64,000 bases of DNA, taken from Cupriavidus necator (lineage in GTDB: Bacteria; Pseudomonadota; Gammaproteobacteria; Burkholderiales; Burkholderiaceae). The stretch covers positions 248,001-312,000 of the forward strand of contig NZ_SROX01000004.1 of assembly GCF_013141915.1 (NCBI RefSeq), in the 5' to 3' direction. Positions 37,745-46,590 of the stretch are shown here, one piece after another (the stretch's first letter is position 1; every line of letters starts with the position of its first letter). Under the pieces are notes generated by a model that ran no database searches, was not told the DNA's origin, and saw nothing but the letters and a program-made list of their open reading frames with translations. A program made the translations under genes and the position numbers.

Positions 37745-38412
37745 GTGCAGTCCTCGGCCGCGCCCAGCGTGTAGCCCGCGCCGCGGAAGGTGCGCACGAT
37801 CTTCGGATGGATCTTGCGGCGCAAGTGGTGAATGTGGACTTCCAGCGCATTGCTCTCGATCCCGCCCTGCCAGTCATAGAGCTTGTCGCGCAGCATCTCG
37901 CGCGTCAGCAGCCGGTTGGGATGCGCCAGCAACAGTTCCAGCAGCATCGCTTCGCGGCTGGTCAGCTCGACCGGCTTGCCGTGCCAGTACGCCTGGCGCG
38001 CGGCCGGATGGAAGGCCAGCGCGCCGTGCTGCCACACCGGCGCAGACATCCCCGCCGCGCGGCGCGTGACGGCGCGCAGCCGCGCGGCCAGTTCATCGAG
38101 CGCGACCGGCTTGACCAGGTAGTCGTCGGCACCGGCATCGAGCCCGCCGATGCGGCTGTCGATGGCGTCGCGCGCGGTCAGCACGATCACCGGGATGCGG
38201 CTGCCCCGCGCGCGCCAGCGCGCCAGCAGCGTCATGCCGTCCTCGCCCGGCAGGCCCAGGTCCAGCACCACGGCATCGTAGTGGGCCAGGCCGAGCGCAT
38301 GGTCGGCATCCGCCCCGTTGCGGAACCAGTCGACCGCGTAGTCAAGCAGCTGCAGGCCGCGGCGCAGGCCGTCGCCCAGCATCGGGTCGTCTTCAACGAT
38401 AAGGAGTCTCAT
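37741..38412 (-). CDS. PmrA/QseB-type response regulator
   Basis: A 223-residue OmpR-family regulator. The receiver domain has EDD at 7-9, phospho-acceptor Asp51 (VVLDLGLPGEDG) and the conserved Lys in YLVKPV; the winged helix ends in VRTFRGAGYTLG. The closest groups are PmrA, QseB and TctD. It diverges from arnT, and a PmrA-box-like sequence lies between the two genes, 46 bp from this start. I therefore infer that it controls lipid A modification and itself. The kinase gene overlaps its 3' end. Confidence 0.85.
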   Translation of the reverse strand: MRLLIVEDDPMLGDGLRRGLQLLDYAVDWFRNGADADHALGLAHYDAVVLDLGLPGEDGMTLLARWRARGSRIPVIVLTARDAIDSRIGGLDAGADDYLVKPVALDELAARLRAVTRRAAGMSAPVWQHGALAFHPAARQAYWHGKPVELTSREAMLLELLLAHPNRLLTREMLRDKLYDWQGGIESNALEVHIHHLRRKIHPKIVRTFRGAGYTLGAAEDCT

Positions 38413-38457
38413 GCTCTGGAGTGGACTGCAGGTATCACGGCAGGTTACGCGCGCCGC

Positions 38458-38474
38458 CTTAATGTGCCATTAAG
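38458..38474. promoter_or_regulatory. PmrA-box-like operator between the regulator and arnT
   Basis: CTTAATGTGCCATTAAG contains two TTAA cores exactly 7 bp apart, the spacing of the PmrA box (YTTAAK-N5-YTTAAK). The first half site matches fully, the second at all but the first base. Bases also form an inverted repeat (CCTTAAT/ATTAAGG). It sits in the 210 bp divergent region and could control both directions. Confidence 0.65.
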
Positions 38475-38622
38475 GTTCGCGCATTATGCTCCGCTCACAT
38501 TTCAGGCGCGCTCCCGTACAACGCCGCGCGCCGCGCCGGCGTGGACATGGCCTGGTCCGCCCGCGCCGGCCCGTCGGCGCTTGCCGTGCCACATCATTCC
38601 GCCCACGCCGAGCCGTTCCCGC

Positions 38623-40431
38623 ATGCCCCACCGTTACGATCGCCTTGCCACCGAGCCCGGGCTCCGCGCCACCAGGGCCGCCGCGCCCTGGCATGCCGCG
38701 CGCGTGGCCGGCTTTCCGGCGCTGACGCTGGCGCTGGTGGTAATGGCCTTTGCGCTGCTGTGGTTCGGCACGCTCGGCATGCGCCACCTGCTGGGCCCCG
38801 ACGAAGGCCGCTATGCCGAGATCGCCCGCGAGATGCTGACCAGCGGCGACTGGGTCACGATCCGCTACGACGGCCTGAAGTACTTTGAGAAACCGCCGTT
38901 CCACATGTGGATGACGGCGGTGTCGTACGCGCTGTTCGGCATTGGCGACTGGCAGGCGCGGCTGTGCGTGGCACTGGCCGGCGCAGCAGGCTTGGGGATG
39001 TCGATGCTGGCGGCGGCACGCTGGTTCGGCGCGCGCGCCGGGGTGATGGCCGGGCTGGTGCTGGCCGGCGCGCCGATGTGGAATGTTGCGGCGCATTTCA
39101 ACACGCTCGACATGACCCTGTCCGGCGCCATGGCCTGCGTGCTGGCCAGCCTGCTACTGGCGCAGCATCCGGCCGCGACGCCGGCCGCGCGCCGCCGCTG
39201 GATGCTGGCGTGCTGGGCGGCCATGGGCGTGGCGGTGCTGACCAAGGGACTGGTCGGCGTGGCGCTGCCCGGCCTGGTGCTAGTGCTCTACACCGGCGTC
39301 ACGCGCGACCTGGCCCTGTGGCGGCGCCTGCATGCAGCGGCCGGGATCGTGCTGATGCTGCTGGTGGCGGTGCCATGGTACTGGTTGGTGGCGCAGCGCA
39401 ACCCGGAATTCCTGCGCTTCTTCTTCATCCATGAGCACTGGCAGCGCTATACCTCGACCGTGCACGCGCGCAGCGGCGCGCCGTGGTACTTCGTGCCGCT
39501 GCTGGCCGGGGGCTTCCTGCCATGGCTGGGCTTGCTGCCGGACATGGTGCGCGCGGTCGCGCGGCGCGCCGGTGTGGCGCACGCGGCCCGCACCGCCAGC
39601 CCGCCCCTCCAGCCCTTCCAGCCGGCGCTGATGGCGGGCTTGTGGGCAACGACGATCTTCGTGTTCTTCAGCCTGTCGGGCTCAAAGCTGCCGGGCTACA
39701 TCGTGCCCATGTTCCCCGCCCTCGCCATCCTGGCCGGCGCAGTCCTGGCACACACCGCCGAGCGTGCCTGGGCACGGCAATTGCGCGCCATGCTGGTGGT
39801 TGGCGCCATCGGCCTGCTGGCAAGCCCGGTGATAGCCACCCTCGATGCCAACAACACGCCCAATGCGCTGTACCGCAGCTATGCGATCTGGGCGGCGCTG
39901 GCTTGCGCGCTGGTGATGGCAAGTGCCGCCGCGGCGCTATGGCTGCTTCGGCGGCACGGCCGCATGGCCAGTGTCACGGGCTATGCCTTCGGCATGCTGC
40001 TGGCTTTTTCCGTCGCGCTGCTCGGTCATGAAGCCATTGGCCGTTCGGCTTCCGGAATCGACCTGGTCGCGCCGATTGCGCGCGTGCTGCGTCCCGGCAT
40101 GCCGCTGTACGGCGTCGGCATGCTCGACCATACGCTGCCGTTCTACCTGCGCCATCCGCTCATCATGGTGGCGCAGGCCGATGAACTGGCCTTCGGCGCG
40201 GCGCAGGAGCCGCACAAGTGGCTGCCCACCATCGATGCCTTCGTCGACGCCTGGGAGCATGGCCCGCGCGCGATCGCGCTGCTGTCGCCGCAAGCGTTTG
40301 CCGAGCTGAGCGCGCGCGTGCCGATGCATGTCATCGCACGTGACTGGCGCCGCGTCGCGGTAGCCAATTTTTCCTTTGCCGGCGAACTTCGGACGCGCCT
40401 GCCCGCTTCCGATTCGCTTCCCATTCCTTAA
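38623..40431 (+). CDS. arnT: ArnT-like lipid A aminoarabinose / glycosyl transferase
   Basis: A 602-residue polytopic inner-membrane GT-C glycosyltransferase. The first luminal loop carries the family motif GPDEGRYAEIAREML, followed by KYFEKPP. About a dozen hydrophobic segments and a soluble C-terminal periplasmic domain follow. ArnT moves 4-amino-4-deoxy-L-arabinose from undecaprenyl phosphate onto lipid A, lowering its charge and giving polymyxin resistance. The decarboxylase gene 3 bp downstream and the PmrA-like box upstream support this. The ATG at 38623 is chosen by homology; the frame extends far upstream by chance. Confidence 0.85.
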   Translation: MPHRYDRLATEPGLRATRAAAPWHAARVAGFPALTLALVVMAFALLWFGTLGMRHLLGPDEGRYAEIAREMLTSGDWVTIRYDGLKYFEKPPFHMWMTAVSYALFGIGDWQARLCVALAGAAGLGMSMLAAARWFGARAGVMAGLVLAGAPMWNVAAHFNTLDMTLSGAMACVLASLLLAQHPAATPAARRRWMLACWAAMGVAVLTKGLVGVALPGLVLVLYTGVTRDLALWRRLHAAAGIVLMLLVAVPWYWLVAQRNPEFLRFFFIHEHWQRYTSTVHARSGAPWYFVPLLAGGFLPWLGLLPDMVRAVARRAGVAHAARTASPPLQPFQPALMAGLWATTIFVFFSLSGSKLPGYIVPMFPALAILAGAVLAHTAERAWARQLRAMLVVGAIGLLASPVIATLDANNTPNALYRSYAIWAALACALVMASAAAALWLLRRHGRMASVTGYAFGMLLAFSVALLGHEAIGRSASGIDLVAPIARVLRPGMPLYGVGMLDHTLPFYLRHPLIMVAQADELAFGAAQEPHKWLPTIDAFVDAWEHGPRAIALLSPQAFAELSARVPMHVIARDWRRVAVANFSFAGELRTRLPASDSLPIP

Positions 40432-40434
40432 CGC

Positions 40435-41490
40435 ATGCAAGTCAAGAAAGTACTAATCCTCGGCGTCAACGGCTTCATCGGCCACCACCTGACGCGCCGC
40501 ATCCTGGAAACCACGCCGTGGGAGGTCTACGGCATGGACATGGCATCGGACCGCCTCGGCGACCTGGTCGACCACCCGCGCATGCACTTCTTCGAAGGTG
40601 ACATCACCATCAACAAGGAGTGGATCGAGTACAACATCCGCAAGTGCGACGTGGTGCTGCCGCTGGTCGCCATCGCCACCCCCGCCACCTACGTGCGCCA
40701 GCCGCTGCGCGTGTTCGAGCTGGACTTCGAGGCCAACCTGCCGATCGTGCGCGCCGCGGTCAAGTACGGCAAGCACCTGGTGTTCCCGTCGACCTCCGAG
40801 GTCTACGGCATGTGCAGCGACGACGAATTCGACCCCGAGGCCTCGCCGCTGGTCTACGGCCCGATCAACAAGCCGCGCTGGATCTACGCCTGCTCCAAGC
40901 AGCTGATGGACCGCGTGATCCACGCCTACGGCATGGAGCAGGGCCTGAACTACACGCTGTTCCGTCCGTTCAACTGGATCGGCGCGGGGCTGGACTCGAT
41001 CTTCGAATCGAAGGAAGGCTCGTCGCGCGTGGTGACGCAGTTCCTCGGCCATATCGTGCGCGGCGAACCGATCAAGCTGGTCGACGGCGGCGCGCAGCAG
41101 CGCGCCTTCGCCGACATCGCCGACGGCATCAGCGCGCTGATGCGCATCATCGAAAACCCTGGCGGCGTGGCCAGCGGCAAGATCTACAACATCGGCAACC
41201 CGGGCAATATCCATTCCGTGCGCGAGCTGGCCGAGATGATGCTGAAGATGGCCGCCGACTATCCGGAATACGCGCAGGAAGCGCGCCATACGAAAATTGT
41301 CGAGACCTCGTCGGGCGACTTCTACGGCAAGGGCTACCAGGACGTGCAGCACCGCGTGCCGAAGATCGACAACACCATCGAAGAACTGGGCTGGCGCCCG
41401 GAGATCAGCATGGAAGCGGCGCTGCGGCGCATCTTCGAGGCGTACCGCAGCCATGTCAGCGATGCCCGCGTGCTGGTCACCCAGGCCTGA
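40435..41490 (+). CDS. UDP-glucuronate decarboxylase (ArnA C-terminal domain-like)
   Basis: A 351-residue short-chain dehydrogenase/epimerase. The NAD motif GVNGFIG is at 10-16. PSTSEVYGMCSD around Ser121/Glu122, Tyr151 and Lys155 (YACSKQ) match the E. coli ArnA dehydrogenase domain as I recall it. That domain oxidatively decarboxylates UDP-glucuronate to UDP-Ara4O, the first step toward aminoarabinose. Here it stands alone, without the formyltransferase domain fused in E. coli ArnA. It follows arnT by 3 bp, so the two are one operon. Confidence 0.85.
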   Translation: MQVKKVLILGVNGFIGHHLTRRILETTPWEVYGMDMASDRLGDLVDHPRMHFFEGDITINKEWIEYNIRKCDVVLPLVAIATPATYVRQPLRVFELDFEANLPIVRAAVKYGKHLVFPSTSEVYGMCSDDEFDPEASPLVYGPINKPRWIYACSKQLMDRVIHAYGMEQGLNYTLFRPFNWIGAGLDSIFESKEGSSRVVTQFLGHIVRGEPIKLVDGGAQQRAFADIADGISALMRIIENPGGVASGKIYNIGNPGNIHSVRELAEMMLKMAADYPEYAQEARHTKIVETSSGDFYGKGYQDVQHRVPKIDNTIEELGWRPEISMEAALRRIFEAYRSHVSDARVLVTQA

Positions 41491-41556
41491 GCGCGCTCGG
41501 CGACGGCAGACAGCAAGACGGCGACGCCAAGCGCCGCCGCCTTGCCCAGCGCTGCG

Positions 41557-41979
41557 TCAGCCCACCGATACCTCGATCCGGCGCGGCCGCGCCTCATCGC
41601 GGCGCGGGATGGTCAGTTTCAGCACGCCATCCTGCAGGTTGGCCTCGATCCCCGATGCGTCCAGATCGGGGCTGAGCGTAAACGTGCGCGCATAGCGCGG
41701 CTGCCGCACCTCGGCATGCTGCACGCGCAGGCCGGCCGGCATCGGCAGCACCGCCTCGCCCTCGATGCGCAGGCTGCCGTCGTGGACGTTGACCTCCAGC
41801 TTTTCGCGTGGCACCCCCGGCAGGTCCGCCCACAGCGTGACGCCGGCGGCGGTCTCGAAGATGTCCACCGCGGGAATCAGCGTCATGGCCGGCGCGTCCT
41901 CGCGGCGCTGCGCCACGGCGCTGCCCTGCCCGCCCGCATTGTCCTGGTCGCGCTGGACCACTTGATTCGATTCGGTCAT
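41557..41979 (-). CDS. Hsp20-family small heat shock protein (second gene of pair)
   Basis: A 140-residue chaperone with an alpha-crystallin domain (about 35-130). Typical strands are VTLWADLPGVPREKLEVNV and the C-terminal GVLKLTIPRRD. It binds unfolding proteins without ATP. The N-terminal arm is short and polar (Gln/Asp-rich) and the usual C-terminal I-x-I/V motif appears as IEV. It follows another hsp20 gene by 15 bp in the same direction. The two share a fold but are clearly diverged, so they may form mixed oligomers. Confidence 0.88.
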   Translation of the reverse strand: MTESNQVVQRDQDNAGGQGSAVAQRREDAPAMTLIPAVDIFETAAGVTLWADLPGVPREKLEVNVHDGSLRIEGEAVLPMPAGLRVQHAEVRQPRYARTFTLSPDLDASGIEANLQDGVLKLTIPRRDEARPRRIEVSVG

Positions 41980-41994
41980 GGCAATCTCCTCACA

Positions 41995-42435
41995 TTAGCT
42001 GATGGCGATGGCACGCGGGCGCGACGCCTCGCGCTTGCCGACGCTGATCGACAGGCACCCATTGGCGTAGCGCGCCTGCACCTTGTCGGGATCGGCCGCT
42101 TGCGGCAACTCGATCACACGGCGGAAGCTGCCCGCAAAGCGCTCCTGCGCATAGGGGCGCGCTTCGGCGTCGCCCTCGGGCTGCACCGCGGCGCGCTCGC
42201 CGCTGATGGTCAGCAGGCCCTTGTCGACCGATAGCTCAAACTGCTCCGCCTTCAGGCCCGGGGCAAAGACCACGATCTCGATGGAGTCGTCGGTCGTGCC
42301 GATATTGAGCGGCGGAAACGCACCGAAACGCCCTGAGCGCAGGCTGGACGGAAAGCCGCCGAACAGGCTCGCCATCTGCCGTTGCATCCGGTCAAATTCA
42401 CTGAACAGGTCAGTCCCGAAAATGAAGTCACTCAT
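41995..42435 (-). CDS. Hsp20-family small heat shock protein (first gene of pair)
   Basis: A 146-residue small heat shock protein of the IbpA-like Hsp20 family. The N-terminal arm MSDFIFGTDLFSEFDRMQRQ is amphipathic. The alpha-crystallin domain includes IEIVVFAPGLKAEQFELSVD and ends in the GCLSISVGKRE strand. The ATG at 42435 follows a strong AGGAGG; the frame is open further up to 42522. A sigma-32-like promoter lies about 120 bp upstream. It is the first gene of a two-gene heat shock operon. Confidence 0.9.
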   Translation of the reverse strand: MSDFIFGTDLFSEFDRMQRQMASLFGGFPSSLRSGRFGAFPPLNIGTTDDSIEIVVFAPGLKAEQFELSVDKGLLTISGERAAVQPEGDAEARPYAQERFAGSFRRVIELPQAADPDKVQARYANGCLSISVGKREASRPRAIAIS

Positions 42436-42554
42436 GGTTGGATCCTCCTTCTGTGCAGCGGGGAGGCGCACGGACGCCTTGGTTCGCGGCCGGCGGTGGT
42501 GCCGGCTGGCCGCGAAGCCCACAGCACGTTGCTGCAGCGGCTGGGCAATCCTTA

Positions 42555-42582
42555 ATTAGTGCCCCGGCGCGAGGATTTCAAG
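42555..42582 (-). promoter_or_regulatory. Possible sigma-32 heat shock promoter
   Basis: On the minus strand, a perfect CTTGAAA (-35, 42576-42582) is followed after exactly 13 bp by GCACTAAT, a poor match to the sigma-32 -10 (CCCCATNT). Position upstream of two hsp20 genes makes it plausible. Confidence 0.4.
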
Positions 42583-42653
42583 AGGGCGATGGCGGTGCCA
42601 CGACGGTGCGCGGAAAGCGCCGACGCGCTGCCTGCGTCACGAGTGCGCCGGCG

Positions 42654-43733
42654 TCAGGCGCCGGCGCGATCGAAGCCCGCCTTGCGCGCCAGCACGATGG
42701 CCTGCCCGCGGTTTTCCACTTCCAGCTTGGCGAAGATGCTGGTGATATGGTTGCGCACGGTCTTCTCGCACAGGTCGAGGTGTGCAGCGATCTGCGCGTT
42801 GTCGCGCCCCTGCGCGATCAGCTCGACGATATCGCGCTCGCGGCGCGTCAGCGCGGTGAATGCGGCGCAGCGCGCCGGCTGTGGCGACGGCAGGAACGCG
42901 CGCACTTCGTCGAGCCAGCGGCGCCACGCCGGCTCGGTCTCCAGCAGCAGGTGGTTGCCGCTTTCCAGCGGCACGAAGCGCGCGCCCGGAATCTCGCTGG
43001 CGATCAGGCGGCCTTCGTCGAACGGCACACGCGCATCGCGCACCGCGTGCAGCACCAGCGTCGGGCACGTTACGCGCGGCAGCAGCGCCACCACATCGAT
43101 CTCGTTGAAGACGCGCATGAAGCGCGCGGCATTCAGCGGCGAGGTCGACACCCGCTCCAGTTCATTGAACCAGGCATGCTGCTCGGCCGTGCCGCCGGGG
43201 ATGAACTGGGTGGTGAAAAACTGGCGGAAGGCAGGATTCTCCTGGCCCCAGCCGAGCTCGGCCAGCTTGTTCATCAGCTCGGCCTCCTCGAGCAGTCGCT
43301 GGCTGAGGTGGTCGCGCTTCAGGCGTCCGCGCGCGTAGCCGCCGTGCAGCACCAGGTGGCTGACCCGCTGCGGATGCGCGACCGCGTAGGCCACCGCGAT
43401 CGATGCGCCCTGCGAGATACCCAGTAGCGGGAAATGGTCCACGCCGGTGGCGTCGACGATGGTTTCGAGATCGCGCAGCCAGGCATCGAAGGACAGCTCC
43501 TCGATATCGCGGTCGGACAGCCCGCAGCCGCGCTCGTCATAGCGGATCAGCGTGTGCGTGTCGGACAGCGCCGTGATCATGTGGCTCCACACCGGGCTGC
43601 CGACGTCGAACTCCAGATGGCTCATCCAGTTGGCCGCCTTGACCAGCGGCGCCCCGCTGCCGGTGATGGCATAGGCCAGCCGCACGCCATCGCGGCTGGT
43701 GCACAGGCGGATCTGCTGCTTGAACATCGGCAT
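42654..43733 (-). CDS. Alpha/beta hydrolase fused to a LuxR-type DNA-binding domain
   Basis: A 359-residue two-domain protein. Residues about 10-280 are an alpha/beta hydrolase with a plausible triad: Ser107 in GISQGAS, Asp233 in HAVRDARVP, His261 in ESGNHLLLE. Residues about 290-355 are a LuxR/GerE helix-turn-helix (LTRRERDIVELIAQGRDNAQ, then CEKTVRNHITSIFAKL). No receiver or autoinducer domain is present. I infer a regulator in which the hydrolase domain binds or cleaves a small ligand; neither ligand nor target is known. It is upstream of the hsp20 pair on the same strand. Confidence 0.85.
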   Translation of the reverse strand: MPMFKQQIRLCTSRDGVRLAYAITGSGAPLVKAANWMSHLEFDVGSPVWSHMITALSDTHTLIRYDERGCGLSDRDIEELSFDAWLRDLETIVDATGVDHFPLLGISQGASIAVAYAVAHPQRVSHLVLHGGYARGRLKRDHLSQRLLEEAELMNKLAELGWGQENPAFRQFFTTQFIPGGTAEQHAWFNELERVSTSPLNAARFMRVFNEIDVVALLPRVTCPTLVLHAVRDARVPFDEGRLIASEIPGARFVPLESGNHLLLETEPAWRRWLDEVRAFLPSPQPARCAAFTALTRRERDIVELIAQGRDNAQIAAHLDLCEKTVRNHITSIFAKLEVENRGQAIVLARKAGFDRAGA

Positions 43734-43856
43734 GTCGGGGCCGCGCGGGCTGGAGCTGCCGGCCGGCAGCCGCGGCCCGCGGCTGCCATGCGGACGCGCC
43801 GCGTGACTTCCCTAGCTTAGGCAAAGGTTGGGCGGCGCAAAAGCGCCGCCGTGGGG

Positions 43857-44246
43857 TCAGGACAGGCATTCCCCGCCGCCGCGCGCATCGCTGCGCGCGC
43901 CGTCGGCATAGGAATCGCGCGCGCCGGCGCGCGCGCCCTCGGTGAAGACATCGAAGCGGCCCATGCGCGCGCCGTCCGTATAGGGATCCGGCGTGCGCAT
44001 CCCGTCCTGGCTCGCGTCAAAACCGCGGACCCGGCACACGGAAAGGTTGCCACGCGCCACCACCGGCAGCAGCGCGCCCTGCGCAGCGGGGCTGCGCACA
44101 CCCTCGGTGAAGGCGTCGCGTTCGGCGGCGTGGTGCGGCACGGCGGCGGCCAGGGCTTCGCCATAGGCCCCGGCGCGAGCCGCGTGGTTGAATCCGGCGA
44201 CGAGTGCGGCAGCGGCAACGAGGGTCTGGGCAAGATTCCTATGCAT
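43857..44246 (-). CDS. Small exported protein with DxYTDGAR repeats
   Basis: A 129-residue protein with a signal peptide (LAQTLVAAAALVAGFNHAARA, cleavage near residue 25). The mature chain holds four copies of an octapeptide: DAFTEGVR, DPYTDGAR, DVFTEGAR and DSYADGAR. The last three are tightly spaced near the C-terminus. There are two cysteines, one at the extreme C-terminus (GGGECLS). No enzyme motif is seen and function is unknown. The ATG at 44246 is chosen because it begins the signal peptide; the frame is open further to 44291. Confidence 0.6.
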   Translation of the reverse strand: MHRNLAQTLVAAAALVAGFNHAARAGAYGEALAAAVPHHAAERDAFTEGVRSPAAQGALLPVVARGNLSVCRVRGFDASQDGMRTPDPYTDGARMGRFDVFTEGARAGARDSYADGARSDARGGGECLS

Positions 44247-44615
44247 TGCATTCTCCAACTGCGGTAGCCGACGGCAGGTCTGCCTTGGCAATACCGTGAT
44301 TCAGGCGATCGACGACCGAACCGTTGCGGCTGCACGGGATCGCCCGTGCCGTGCAAGCCATTGCCTGGCGCTGGCTGGCTGCCCTCCCATCACGGCAGCA
44401 GCGTGGCGTCGGACTCCGGGATCCGGGGGTGTGCTGGGGCAGTCTGGATGCCGCCACGCCGATGAGGGAACTGCGGCAAGGCGCGGGGCGAAGACAAGCT
44501 GAGGGACGCATTGTCGGATGCGGGCGGGCTGGCCGCATGAGGCCACGGTCCCGGCTAGGGCCGCCAGCGGGCCGCTTTCCGGGACCTGTGCCCCGCTGCC
44601 GGCATCACGGCGCAA
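44247..44615. other. Intergenic region without recognisable gene
   Basis: About 370 bp between the exported repeat protein gene and the kup terminator. Open frames on both strands are short and compositionally unlike the neighbours. Apart from the probable promoter of the repeat protein gene, I see no motif, repeat or RNA gene. Confidence 0.5.
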
Positions 44616-44657
44616 AGAAAAGCCCCCGGGGCGCCTGGCGGCGCAGGCCCGGGGGCT
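44611..44657 (-). terminator. kup Rho-independent terminator
   Basis: Read on the minus strand, a 10 bp stem (AGCCCCCGGG at 44648-44657 with CCCGGGGGCT at 44621-44630) encloses a 17-base loop and is followed by TTTCTTTG. It lies 35 bp after the kup stop. Confidence 0.8.
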
Positions 44658-44691
44658 GGCGGGGCGGACGGCGGGCGTAGCCCGCGCGCGC

Positions 44692-46590
44692 TCAGATCTC
44701 GACCTTGGTGCCCAGTTCGACGACCCGATTGGCCGGAATCTGGAAGAAGTCCGACGGCTTCGCGCCGTTCTGGTGCATCCACGCGAACAGGCTTTCGCGC
44801 CACATCGGCATGCCCGGCAGCTTGGACGGGATCACCGATTCGCGGGCGATGAAGAAGGAGGTCTCCATCAGCTCGAAATGCATGCCCAGCTTGCGATCGG
44901 CCAGGTCCAGCACCTTCTGCACGTCCGGCGTTTCCTTGAAGCCGTACTCGGACTTCAGGATAAACACGCCGCCGCCCAGGTCCTTGCAGCTCAGGCGCTG
45001 GTCGTCGTCCACGTAGGGGACGTCGCGCGTGATGAAGTTCAGGAACACCACGCGCTCATGCAGCACGCGGTTGTGCTTCAGGTTATGCAGCAGGGACACC
45101 GGCACTGAATCCGTGTTGCCGGTCAGGAACACCGCGGTACCCTCGACCCGGTGCGGCGGGTGCGCCAGCAGGCCGGCGATGAATGGCTCGAGCGGGATGC
45201 CGTCTTCCAGGCTGCGCGCCCGCAGCAGCTTGCGGCCGCTGTACCAAGTCATCAGCAGGAAGAATGCGGTGGCGCCCAGCAGCAGCGGGAACCAGCCGCC
45301 TTCGGCGACCTTGAGCAGGTTCGCCGCGAAGAACGACAGGTCCACCACGAGAAAGGCCGCGCCCAGCACGGCCACCAGCGCGGGGTTCCATTTCCAGACA
45401 TTGCGCATGCACACCGTCGCGAGGATGGTGGTGATGACCATGGTGGTGGTGACCGCGATGCCGTAGGCCGCCGCCAGGTTCTCGGATTTCTTGAACGAGA
45501 TCACCACGGCGAATACCAGCACCAGCAACAACCAGTTGACCACCGGCAGGTAGATCTGGCCGATCTCCGCCGCCGAGGTATAGCGCACCCGCATGCGCGG
45601 CAGGAAGCCCAGCTGGATGGCCTGGCTGGTCAGCGAGTACGCGCCCGAGATGACCGCCTGCGAGGCGATCACGGTGGCGCAGGTGGCCAGCAGCACCATC
45701 GGGATCTGCAGCAACTCCGGCACCATCAGGAAGAACGGGTTCTCGGCACCGGCCGGATTGTTCAGCAGCATCGCGCCCTGGCCGAAGTAGTTCAGCATCA
45801 GGCACGGCATCACCAGTAAAAACCAGCCGATACGGATCGGGCGCGCGCCGAAGTGGCCCATGTCGACGTACAGGGCCTCGGCGCCGGTCAGGACCAGGAA
45901 CACCGAGCCGAGCACGATGAACGCCTGCAGCGCGTGCTCCAACAGGAAGCTGATGCCGTAGTAGGGGTTCACCGCCTTCAGGATCTCGGGCGCCTGCACC
46001 AGGTTGAAGATTCCCAGTGCGCCCAGCGCTACGAACCAGGCCGTCATGACCGGCCCGAACAGCTTGCCCACCGCTGCGGTGCCGTGGCGCTGGATCAGAA
46101 ACAGCGCCGCCAGGATCACCAGCGTGATCGGTATCACGAATTGCGACAGCTGCGGCGCGGCGATCTCCAGGCCCTCCACCGCCGACAGCACCGAGATCGC
46201 CGGGGTGATCACCGCATCGCCGTAGAACATGCAGGCGCCGAAAATGCCCAGCATCATCAGCACCCGGGCCTTGCCGGAGCGTGGTGCCACGGTGCGCAGC
46301 ACCAGCGCCATCAGCGCCAGTACCCCGCCTTCGCCGTCGTTGTCGGCCCGCATCACGAACACCACGTACTTGATCGAGACCACGATGATCATGGCCCAGA
46401 ACAGCATGGAGATCACGCCCAGCACGGCGTCGGTGCTGAAAGCAATGCCGTGCTCCTTGCTGAAGCATTCCTTGAGGGCGTAGAGCGGGCTGGTGCCGAT
46501 GTCGCCGAAGACGACGCCTACCGCGCCGAGCACCAGCGCGCGCGTGCTGGGGCTCTCGACAAAATAGTGGCTGGTTGTGGACTGAGTCAT
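44692..46590 (-). CDS. kup: Kup-type low-affinity potassium transporter
   Basis: A 632-residue K+ uptake protein (KUP/HAK/KT family), probably K+/H+ symport in the inner membrane. The signature [13 protein letters not shown] is near the N-terminus. About twelve membrane segments follow up to residue 440 or so, with the conserved [20 protein letters not shown] soluble C-terminal domain of about 190 residues completes the protein. It is a single gene with its own terminator. Confidence 0.93.
   Translation of the reverse strand: MTQSTTSHYFVESPSTRALVLGAVGVVFGDIGTSPLYALKECFSKEHGIAFSTDAVLGVISMLFWAMIIVVSIKYVVFVMRADNDGEGGVLALMALVLRTVAPRSGKARVLMMLGIFGACMFYGDAVITPAISVLSAVEGLEIAAPQLSQFVIPITLVILAALFLIQRHGTAAVGKLFGPVMTAWFVALGALGIFNLVQAPEILKAVNPYYGISFLLEHALQAFIVLGSVFLVLTGAEALYVDMGHFGARPIRIGWFLLVMPCLMLNYFGQGAMLLNNPAGAENPFFLMVPELLQIPMVLLATCATVIASQAVISGAYSLTSQAIQLGFLPRMRVRYTSAAEIGQIYLPVVNWLLLVLVFAVVISFKKSENLAAAYGIAVTTTMVITTILATVCMRNVWKWNPALVAVLGAAFLVVDLSFFAANLLKVAEGGWFPLLLGATAFFLLMTWYSGRKLLRARSLEDGIPLEPFIAGLLAHPPHRVEGTAVFLTGNTDSVPVSLLHNLKHNRVLHERVVFLNFITRDVPYVDDDQRLSCKDLGGGVFILKSEYGFKETPDVQKVLDLADRKLGMHFELMETSFFIARESVIPSKLPGMPMWRESLFAWMHQNGAKPSDFFQIPANRVVELGTKVEI

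Noticed and set aside
37807..38622. Upstream extension of the arnT frame by 272 codons
   Set aside because: It would run antisense through the response regulator and across the operator region; the translation is not membrane-like and ArnT homologues begin near 38623.
44239..44538. Possible 99-residue minus-strand protein in the gap before kup
   Set aside because: Cys/Arg/Pro-rich composition, no ribosome binding site and no family resemblance.
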